From the NCBI RefSeq assembly GCF_016862795.1, contig NZ_BONQ01000033.1, forward strand, positions 1 to 64,000: a DNA stretch of 64,000 bases. The letters run 5' to 3'. The stretch comes from Dactylosporangium siamense. Its GTDB lineage: Bacteria > Actinomycetota > Actinomycetes > Mycobacteriales > Micromonosporaceae. The notes under the pieces were generated by a model. That model ran no database searches and was not told the origin of the DNA. It saw only the letters and a list, made by a program, of their open reading frames with translations. The position numbers and the translations under genes were made by a program. Below are positions 8,104 to 14,675 of this stretch, piece after piece. Numbering within the stretch: position 1 is the stretch's first letter; each line of letters opens with the position of its first letter.

Positions 8104-9417
8104 TCAGCCTTCGGCGAGTGCCTTGCTGTCCTTGATGGCCTTGTCCCAGCCCGCCTGGGCGCTCAGCTTGCCCTGCTCGGCAGCCTGCATGGCCGGCTCG
8201 AACGCGTTCTCCCACAGGGCCTGGTGCTTCGGCCCGAGGTAGATCGGCTTGAGCTCCTTCGCGGCACCGGCGTAGATCTTGCCGACCGGCGCGTTGTTGA
8301 AGTACTCGTTCTTCGCGTCCGTGATCTTCGGGTCGTCCAGCGCGGCGATCGACGAGGGCAGCGGACCGGCCTCGGCGAACGCGTCCAGGCCACCCTGCTT
8401 GCCGGTGATGAACTTGATCAGCTCGAACGCGGCCTTCTTGTTCTTGCTCTGCTCCGGGATCGCGAGGTAGGAGCCGCCCCAGTTGCCACCCTTACCGGGG
8501 ATGGTCGCGATGTCCCACTTGTTCTTGCCGGCGTCGCCGGCGCGCTCCTTGATGACACCCGTGTACCACGGCGGGCACGGCACGGTCGCGAACGCGGCGT
8601 TCTTGAACGCGGCGTCCCAGTCCGCCGACCAGCGGGCGAGCTTGGCGGTCAGGCCCTTGCCGGCCATGTCCAGGCCCAGGTCGTACGCCTTCTTGACGGC
8701 CGGGTTGGTGTCACCGATGTACTTGTCGCTCTTGTCGTAGAACCAGCTGTCGGCGTTCTGCATGATGTACGGCTGCATGACGCTGGTGGCCGAGTCGGTC
8801 CAGGCGGCGCCGGTGTTCTTCGACTTGAAGACCTCGCCCTGCTTGACGTACTCCTCCCAGGTCGGCCACAGCTTGCTGACCGCGTCGCGGTCAACGGGCA
8901 GGCCGGCCTTCTGGAAGAGGTCGGTGCGGTAGCACATCGCCAGGGGGCCGACGTCGGTGCCGAGGCCGACGAGCTTCTTGCCGTCCGCGGTGAAGGCGTT
9001 CTTCCACTTGAAGGACAGGTAGTCCTTCTCCACGGAGGACGCGCCCAGGTCGAGCAGGTTGGCGAAGCCCTTGTTGTCCTTCAGGTACTGCAGGAGCATG
9101 CCCTCTTCGAGCATGACCACGTCACTCGCGCCGCTGCCGGCGGAGATCCACTGGGCGAGCTTCGGCGCGAAGTCCTTGGTCTGGCCCTCGTTCTTGACGT
9201 CAACCTTGATGTTCGGGTTGGCGGCCTCGAAGTCCTTGACCGCCTGGTTGAAGCCGGGCGTGCCGAAGTAGGACAGCGAGATGGTGACCGGGCCGGTGCC
9301 GTTGGCGTTGGGCTCGGCGTCCTTCTTGGCGCTGCACGCAGTGGTCATACCGAGGGCAAGACCCACGGTGAGCGTGGCCGTGGCGATCGAACGCAGACGG
9401 CGTGAGGTGACGCTCAT
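8104..9417 (-). CDS. cebE: Sugar ABC transporter substrate-binding lipoprotein (CebE type)
   Basis: Extracellular solute-binding protein (family 1) of 437 residues, first gene of the cello-oligosaccharide operon. It has a lipoprotein signal: basic N-terminus (SRRLR), hydrophobic stretch, and the lipobox cysteine at residue 28 (TTAC). The ATG at 9417 is preceded by a good AGAGGGG site. The mature protein would be lipid-anchored outside the membrane and deliver sugar to the two permeases. Two CebR-type operators lie 170-230 bases upstream. It is assigned to cello-oligosaccharides because of those operators and the GH1/GH94 genes. The sequence of the binding cleft alone does not prove it. Confidence 0.92.
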   Translation of the reverse strand: MSVTSRRLRSIATATLTVGLALGMTTACSAKKDAEPNANGTGPVTISLSYFGTPGFNQAVKDFEAANPNIKVDVKNEGQTKDFAPKLAQWISAGSGASDVVMLEEGMLLQYLKDNKGFANLLDLGASSVEKDYLSFKWKNAFTADGKKLVGLGTDVGPLAMCYRTDLFQKAGLPVDRDAVSKLWPTWEEYVKQGEVFKSKNTGAAWTDSATSVMQPYIMQNADSWFYDKSDKYIGDTNPAVKKAYDLGLDMAGKGLTAKLARWSADWDAAFKNAAFATVPCPPWYTGVIKERAGDAGKNKWDIATIPGKGGNWGGSYLAIPEQSKNKKAAFELIKFITGKQGGLDAFAEAGPLPSSIAALDDPKITDAKNEYFNNAPVGKIYAGAAKELKPIYLGPKHQALWENAFEPAMQAAEQGKLSAQAGWDKAIKDSKALAEG

Positions 9418-9588
9418 CCTGACCCCTCTCTCAGGTCGTGATGGGAGTTTGACGGGTGTGCTGGGTGGGGGTGTGACGCATCGACGGCGGACCCGGGTGT
9501 GAAGTCCGTCGTTCGGGTGTCGCAGGTATGGCGGGTGTCGCATTTGAATGGCTCCCATGGCCGCGGGGTGTGTCACCGGCCACAGCCA

Positions 9589-9602
9589 CGGGAGCGCTCC
9601 CA
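9589..9602. promoter_or_regulatory. CebR-type operator 1
   Basis: The 14-mer cGGGAGCGCTCCCA matches the known Streptomyces CebR box TGGGAGCGCTCCCA at 13 of 14 positions. It lies 172 bases upstream of the binding-lipoprotein start. A LacI-family repressor encoded in the same cluster is the expected ligand. Confidence 0.8.
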
Positions 9603-9641
9603 TGAGACTGGCGCCTCGTCCGCCAGGTGTCAATGGGGCAA

Positions 9642-9655
9642 TGGGAGCGTTCCCA
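9642..9655. promoter_or_regulatory. CebR-type operator 2
   Basis: The 14-mer TGGGAGCGtTCCCA differs from the CebR consensus at one central base. It lies 53 bases from operator 1 (centre to centre), about five helical turns, which would let one tetramer or two dimers bind the same face of the DNA. Confidence 0.82.
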
Positions 9656-9657
9656 TT

Positions 9658-10087
9658 TCGTTACCGCGAGATTTCATGCCGCCTTTTTGTCGGCCTTTAC
9701 CGCGATATGCGCGCTTCCCGGTCGCCCATGCAGAGACCCAGCTCGATTTCCGCGAGGCATCGACCATCATCGACCGATGCAAGCGGGCGCCCTCGCGCTG
9801 CAACAGACCGGCGTCGATGGACAAACCGGACGCCAAGCGCCTGGGAGCGCCCCCGGCCCTCGCCGCCCAGCCCTTGGATCAAGCGACAGACACCGATCTC
9901 TTGGCCGCCGCCGCGACGCTTCGGTCCTGGTCGCTTTGCCCCGCTTTACCGCGACGGATTCCCAAGATCGATCACGGCGCCGACCAACCCCGGAACGGCA
10001 CCGTCAAGCAACGGAAACTTTCACCCGGCACAACCCCCCGCAGTCGCCGGACCCCGCACAGTAACCACACCCGCCGTGGCCGAGGGC
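9658..10087. other. Non-coding stretch with three TTACCGCGA repeats
   Basis: No credible gene is seen in these 430 bases between the operators and the pRiA4b-like gene. The sequence TTTACCGCGA occurs at 9696-9705 and 9945-9954, and the related TTACCGCGA at 9661-9669, all in the same direction. The promoter of the cello-oligosaccharide operon must lie in or just right of 9418-9660. Confidence 0.5.
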
Positions 10088-10633
10088 CTACGTCATGCGG
10101 CGCAGCAATGTCGTGGCTCTCGCCGGGTCGAAGGCACCCGGGTCGAAGGCGCGGCCCAGCCACTCGCCCATCGCCACATGGTCGGGGTGCGCGGGGTCGC
10201 CGACGGCGGCGACGAGGTCGCGGTAGCCGTCCGGGCCACCGACGTCGTCCGGTGGGCAGGCGCGTTCGCCGGCGGTGCACACGGGATAGGCGGTGTCCAG
10301 ATCGGCGGGGAACTCGTCCTCGACGGTCAGGTCGTGCTCCCACCAGTCGCCGAAGTCATACGTGTACCGCAGCCGCCCGCCCTTGCTGGCGACCGCGTCC
10401 AGGCGCACGTCGAGCTCGTCGTGGACGTCGAGGAGGCCGTCGGGGTCGGGGACGCCGTACTGGACGCCCTCCACGTCGAACACGTGCAGGTGGCGGTCGC
10501 CCCAGCCCATCGCGAACTGCACGACGCGGTGGACCCGGTCGAGGGTGAACCCGCCCGGGATGAGGACCCGCCGCCAGACGGTGGGCTCGACGCCGTCGAG
10601 CGAGATGCGGAGTTGGATGATCGTGCGCGCCAT
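10088..10633 (-). CDS. Plasmid pRiA4b ORF-3-like family protein
   Basis: Protein of 181 residues matching the pRiA4b ORF-3-like domain along its whole length. It begins with IIQLRISLDGVEPTVWRR and has the conserved YTYDFGDWWEHDLTVE block and the CTAGERACPPDDVGG block. The family is widespread in bacteria, is sometimes carried by mobile elements such as IS1096, and has no established biochemical function. The ATG at 10633 gives a normal start. It is divergent from the small cysteine-rich gene at 10682. Nothing else near it suggests a plasmid or transposon, so a chromosomal housekeeping or stress role is equally possible. Confidence 0.82.
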   Translation of the reverse strand: MARTIIQLRISLDGVEPTVWRRVLIPGGFTLDRVHRVVQFAMGWGDRHLHVFDVEGVQYGVPDPDGLLDVHDELDVRLDAVASKGGRLRYTYDFGDWWEHDLTVEDEFPADLDTAYPVCTAGERACPPDDVGGPDGYRDLVAAVGDPAHPDHVAMGEWLGRAFDPGAFDPARATTLLRRMT

Positions 10634-10681
10634 GGTGCAGTCATTGTTGACCGAGCAGGTGCGACGGCGCACCCTGAAGTC

Positions 10682-10801
10682 GTGATCTGTCCTGCGTGTC
10701 GGGAGAAACGGCATGCCGACTGCCCGGGCGGCAACCGGTGCGACTGCCAGCACCGCGAGCCGGTGCCGACCCCGCCGGTGACGGGCCCACCCGGCGAGTA
10801 G
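10682..10801 (+). CDS. Small cysteine-rich protein (39 aa), putative zinc binder
   Basis: A GTG-started frame of 39 codons encodes CPAC near the N-terminus, then a further cysteine at residue 14 and CDC at 20-22, with two histidines (H11, H24). The arrangement CxxC-x7-C-x5-CxC looks like a metal-binding knuckle. The C-terminal third is proline-rich. It sits in the gap between the pRiA4b-like gene and the reductase gene, 35 bases before the latter, and could be co-transcribed with it. No function can be named. Coding is supported by the dense, evenly spaced cysteines but not by length. Confidence 0.5.
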   Translation: MICPACREKRHADCPGGNRCDCQHREPVPTPPVTGPPGE

Positions 10802-10836
10802 GCCGGTCACCGGAGCGCGGCACGTAGGGTTGCCGG

Positions 10837-11553
10837 GTGCAGCAGCTGTACCCGGAGCCCGGACCAGTCGACCAGGCAGCGCTCATCGACCTGTACGCGC
10901 CGCCGCCCGAGCCGTCGATCAGGGTGAACTTCGTGGCGAGCCTCGACGGGGCGGGCACGCTCGGCGGGAAGTCCGCGGGGCTCTCGGGCCCGGAGGACAA
11001 GCGGGTCTTCGGGATCCTGCGGATGCGCTGCGACGCGCTGGTCGTCGGCGCCGGCACGGTCCGCGACGAGGGCTACCGGGCCCTGCGGCTGGACGCGGAG
11101 CGCAGGGCATGGCGGCTGGCGCACGGCCTGAGCGAGTTCCCGACCCTCGTGATCGTCTCGGGGCGTGGCGACCTGGACCCGGCGCAGCCCGCCCTCGCCG
11201 ACGCCCCGGTCCGGCCGATCATCGTGACCACCCGGCACACCGCGGTGCGGGACCTCGAGGAAACGGCCGACGTCATCCGGGCGGGTGACGGGCACGTGGA
11301 CCTGCGGGAGGCGGTCCGGCAGCTGCGGCAGCGCGGGTTCGCGCAGCTCCTCAGCGAGGGCGGCCCGATACTGTTCGGATCACTCACCGTGGCGGGGCTC
11401 GTCGACGAGCTGTGCCTCACGGTGTCGCCGTTGCTCGCCGGGCCCGGAGCGGGCAGGATCACGGCCGGACCGCACCTGCCGACACCCGAAGCGCTCACGC
11501 TGCGTCACGCCCTGCTGGCCGATGGTCAGCTGCTGCTGCGGTACGGGCGCTGA
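10837..11553 (+). CDS. RibD C-terminal-domain (pyrimidine reductase family) protein
   Basis: Protein of 238 residues with the dihydrofolate-reductase-like fold of the RibD C-terminal domain: VNFVASLDGAGTL near residue 28, LVVGAGTVRDEGY near 68, and LLSEGGPILFGSL near 170, which holds the NADPH-binding glycines. The RibD reductase domain reduces the ribosyl side chain of a riboflavin precursor. This stand-alone form lacks the deaminase half and is far from any rib genes, so it may act on another pyrimidine or dihydrofolate-like substrate. The GTG start at 10837 follows the small cysteine-rich gene closely. Confidence 0.85.
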   Translation: MQQLYPEPGPVDQAALIDLYAPPPEPSIRVNFVASLDGAGTLGGKSAGLSGPEDKRVFGILRMRCDALVVGAGTVRDEGYRALRLDAERRAWRLAHGLSEFPTLVIVSGRGDLDPAQPALADAPVRPIIVTTRHTAVRDLEETADVIRAGDGHVDLREAVRQLRQRGFAQLLSEGGPILFGSLTVAGLVDELCLTVSPLLAGPGAGRITAGPHLPTPEALTLRHALLADGQLLLRYGR

Positions 11554-11578
11554 GGACAGCCGGCCGGAATCCACACCG

Positions 11579-11621
11579 TTGTCCACACCCCTGTGGACAA
11601 GTGTCCCCAACCTGTGGACAG
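11579..11621. promoter_or_regulatory. DnaA-box-like cluster / hairpin upstream of the herA-like gene
   Basis: TTGTCCACA at 11579-11587 and its exact inverse TGTGGACAA at 11592-11600 both match the actinobacterial DnaA-box consensus. TGTGGACAG at 11613-11621 differs by one base. The first two also form a perfect 9-bp hairpin with a 4-nt loop 26 bases after the reductase stop codon, so a terminator is the alternative reading. The next gene starts at 11752. Confidence 0.5.
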
Positions 11622-11751
11622 CCGCCGCGTTTGTCCTGGTTTGCACGCGTGAACAGACGTGAACACGTCCACAGCGGGCGTGGTGACTTCGATCCACTGG
11701 CGGTCTTGGGGCACGATGCACAGGCGAACACATGTACTGGGGGTCGACCAG

Positions 11752-13506
11752 ATGGACGCCAACAAGGACGGGCCGATCGTCGGCCGGGTGCTCGGCACCG
11801 CCGACGCCACCCCGCTGACGTTCTGGGTCGCCGTGAACGAGGACGCCTACCTCCAGCTCGACGACGTCGTCGTCACCGAGCGTGAGCTCCCCGGCCAGCC
11901 GTCGGTGCGGATCGCCGGCGTGGTCACCGCGGTCCGGGCCCGGCACGAGGGGGTCGTGTTCGACTCCGACGTGTTCCTGGTCGCCGACGGCACCCTGCCG
12001 GCCACGGTGCAGGAGGCCGCCGAGATCACCACGACCCGGGTCGACCCCGAGGTCTACGTGCCGCCGACGCCGGGCGCGGTCGTCCACCGGGCCCAGGGCG
12101 ACGCCAGGGCCGGCGCGCTGTACTTCGACCGGATGGACCGCACGATCCCGATGGGGTTCGGGCGGGACGGCGCGGCGATGTTCCTCAACGCGGACTTCCT
12201 CGACGGCAGCCGCGGCGCGCACGTGTCCATCTCCGGCATCTCCGGGGTGGCGACGAAGACGAGCTTCGCGACGTTCCTGCTCTACTCGGTGTTCCGGTCC
12301 GGGGTCCTGGGCGGCGCCGGCGAGACCGCCAACACCCGCGCGCTGATCTTCAACGTCAAGGGCGAGGACCTGCTCTTCCTGGACTATCCGAACAGCCGCC
12401 TGGACGCCACGACGGAGGCGGCATACGCGCGGCTGGGCCTGGTCGCCGGGCCGTTCCCCGACGTGCGGGTCTACGCGCCGCCGCGGGCCGGGGACTCCTC
12501 CGGCACGCCCGATGTCAGCAGCCGGCTGACCGGCGTCGACAGCTTCTACTGGACGCTGCAGGAGTTCTGCGCCGACCGGCTGCTGCCATACGTGTTCGCC
12601 GACGCCGACGACGAGCGGCAGCAGTACACGATGGTGGTCCACTCGGTGACGGCGCACCTGGCGCGCATCGCCCAGCCGGCCGAGGGCGGCGTCGCCGTCG
12701 ACGGCACCCGGCTCAACTCCTACGCGGACCTCGTCGACTACCTGGTCGAGCAGATCACCGACGACTCGACCCGGGGCCAGTGGGCCGGCAGCGCGGTCGG
12801 GCTCGGCACCGTCAACGCGTTCGCGCGCCGGCTGATCGGCAGCAAGAAGGACCTGTCCCGGCTGATCCGCGGCGACCTCGCCACCCGCCGCCCGCACGCG
12901 ATCAACACGGCCGAGAGCGCCCAGGTGACGGTCGTCGACCTGCACAACCTGCCGGACCGGGCGCAGCGTTTCGTGGTCGGTGTGACGCTGCGCAGCGAGT
13001 TCGAGCGCAAGGAGAAGGCCGGCACCGCGAAACCGCTGCTGTTCGTGGTCCTCGACGAGCTCAACAAGTACGCGCCGCGCGAGGGCACCAGCCCGATCAA
13101 GGAGGTGCTGCTCGACATCGCCGAACGCGGACGGTCCCTGGGCGTCGTGCTGATCGGCGCGCAGCAGACCGCCAGCGAGGTCGAGCGGCGCATCGTGGCC
13201 AACTCCGCGATCCGGGTCGTCGGCCGGCTCGACCCGGCGGAGGCCTCCCGCCCCGAGTACGGGTTCCTGCCGCCCGCCCAGCGGCAGCGGGCGCTCCTCG
13301 CCAAGCCGGGCACGATGTTCGTGTCGCAGCCGGAGATCCCGGTGCCGCTGTGCATCGAGTTCCCGTTCCCGTCCTGGGCGACCCGGCCGGCCGAGGCGGG
13401 CCCGCCGCCCAGCTCGACGCTGCGCTCGATCGCGCAGGCCAACGACTCGTTCGCCGTCGTCGCGAGAGTGGGCGGCGGCATCGCGGACGACGAAATCCCG
13501 TTCTGA
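11752..13506 (+). CDS. herA: HerA-like ATPase (DUF87/FtsK-HerA superfamily)
   Basis: Protein of 584 residues, inferred to form a hexameric DNA-pumping motor. An N-terminal beta-barrel (HAS-barrel-like, residues about 8-80) precedes the ATPase core. The P-loop is at 161-171 (SGISGVATKTS), the Walker B at 434-440 (LDELNKY), and an arginine-rich RGRSLGVVLIGAQQ block follows, as in HerA. The P-loop has Ala-Thr where Gly-x-Gly is usual before the lysine. The ATG at 11752 is chosen because GGGGG lies eight bases upstream. It is the first gene of a run with SbcD, SbcC and a NurA-like nuclease. HerA and NurA work together in DNA end resection in archaea. Confidence 0.82.
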   Translation: MDANKDGPIVGRVLGTADATPLTFWVAVNEDAYLQLDDVVVTERELPGQPSVRIAGVVTAVRARHEGVVFDSDVFLVADGTLPATVQEAAEITTTRVDPEVYVPPTPGAVVHRAQGDARAGALYFDRMDRTIPMGFGRDGAAMFLNADFLDGSRGAHVSISGISGVATKTSFATFLLYSVFRSGVLGGAGETANTRALIFNVKGEDLLFLDYPNSRLDATTEAAYARLGLVAGPFPDVRVYAPPRAGDSSGTPDVSSRLTGVDSFYWTLQEFCADRLLPYVFADADDERQQYTMVVHSVTAHLARIAQPAEGGVAVDGTRLNSYADLVDYLVEQITDDSTRGQWAGSAVGLGTVNAFARRLIGSKKDLSRLIRGDLATRRPHAINTAESAQVTVVDLHNLPDRAQRFVVGVTLRSEFERKEKAGTAKPLLFVVLDELNKYAPREGTSPIKEVLLDIAERGRSLGVVLIGAQQTASEVERRIVANSAIRVVGRLDPAEASRPEYGFLPPAQRQRALLAKPGTMFVSQPEIPVPLCIEFPFPSWATRPAEAGPPPSSTLRSIAQANDSFAVVARVGGGIADDEIPF

Positions 13507-13522
13507 GAAAGGACAACCACCG

Positions 13523-14674
13523 GTGCGGATCCTGCACACCTCGGACTGGCACGTCGGCAAGGTCCTGAAAGGACAGTCGCGGGCCAACGACCACATCGCG
13601 GCCCTCAAGGCGCTCGTCGACGTGGCCGAGGCCGAGCAGCCCGACCTGGTGATCGTCGCCGGTGACCTGTACGACTCCGCCAGCCCGCCCGCCGACGCCA
13701 CGAAGATCGTCACGCGGGGGCTGTCGGCGCTGCGCAAGACCGGCGCCGACGTGGTCGTCATCGGCGGCAACCACGACAACGGCCAGGCCCTCGACGCGCT
13801 GCGGCCGTGGGCGGACGCCGCCGGGATCACCATCCGCGGCGCCCTGACCAGGCCCGAGGAGCTGCTGCTGGAAGGGCGGACGAAGGACGGCGAGGAGTGG
13901 CGGCTGGCCGCGCTGCCGTTCGTGTCCCAGCGCTACGCGGTCCGGGCGGCGGAGATGTTCGACCTCAGCGCCGCGGAGAGCGCCCAGTCCTACGCGCACC
14001 ACATCGGCGGGCTGCTGGCGACCCTGGCGCAGGGGTTCGGCCGGGACACCGTCAACCTGATCACCGGGCACCTGACGGTCATCGGCGCGACGATGGGCGG
14101 CGGCGAGCGCGAGGCGCACACCATCATGGGCTACGCGGTGCCGGCGTCGGTGTTCCCGTCCTCGGCGCACTACGTGGCGCTGGGACACCTGCACCGCGCG
14201 CAGGTCGTCAACGGGCCCTGCCCGATCCGGTACTGCGGCAGCCCCCTGCCGATCGACTTCGGCGAGGAGGAGAACTTCTCCGCCGTCGCGATCGTCGACG
14301 TCACCACGAGCACCGCCGCGCGGGTCCGCGAGGTGCCGCTGCCGGTCGCCACCCCCCTGCGGACCGTCCGGGGCACCCTCACCCAGCTGTCCACGTTGGA
14401 CACCGGCGAGGCGTGGCTGCGGGTGTACGTGTCGGAGCAGCCGCGGGCGGGCCTGCGCGAGGAGGTCCAGGAGCTGCTGCCGAAGGCCCTGGAGGTGCGC
14501 ATCGACCCGAAGCTGCTGCCCGACCCGAAGGCCGCCGAACGGGCCGCGGCCCGGGCCGGCCGGTCCGCGGGCGAGCTGTTCTCCGACTACCTCGGCCAGA
14601 AGGGCCACGCGGACGAGGCCACGGTCAAGCTGTTCCACCAGCTGCACGACGAAGTTCAGGAGGCGAGGAACTGA
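13523..14674 (+). CDS. sbcD: Exonuclease SbcCD subunit D (Mre11 family)
   Basis: Calcineurin-like nuclease of 383 residues. The metal-binding motifs are in order: HTSDWHVGK (D8, H10), VAGDLYD (D48), GGNHDN (N83, H84), TGHLTV and ALGHLH. With SbcC it cuts hairpins and processes broken DNA ends in an Mn-dependent way. The GTG start at 13523 follows the HerA-like gene by 16 bases, and the stop is one base before the sbcC ATG, so the genes form an operon. The C-terminal capping domain is present (EVRIDPKLLPD near residue 328). Confidence 0.94.
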   Translation: MRILHTSDWHVGKVLKGQSRANDHIAALKALVDVAEAEQPDLVIVAGDLYDSASPPADATKIVTRGLSALRKTGADVVVIGGNHDNGQALDALRPWADAAGITIRGALTRPEELLLEGRTKDGEEWRLAALPFVSQRYAVRAAEMFDLSAAESAQSYAHHIGGLLATLAQGFGRDTVNLITGHLTVIGATMGGGEREAHTIMGYAVPASVFPSSAHYVALGHLHRAQVVNGPCPIRYCGSPLPIDFGEEENFSAVAIVDVTTSTAARVREVPLPVATPLRTVRGTLTQLSTLDTGEAWLRVYVSEQPRAGLREEVQELLPKALEVRIDPKLLPDPKAAERAAARAGRSAGELFSDYLGQKGHADEATVKLFHQLHDEVQEARN

Positions 14675-14675
14675 C

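Noticed and set aside
9630-9836. Short minus-strand frame of 68 codons behind the CebR boxes
   Set aside because: It overlaps operator 2, has no ribosome-binding site and no family-like features.
10088-10633. Plasmid or transposon origin suggested by the pRiA4b ORF-3 name
   Set aside because: The family is common on chromosomes, and no transposase, inverted repeat or replication gene is nearby.
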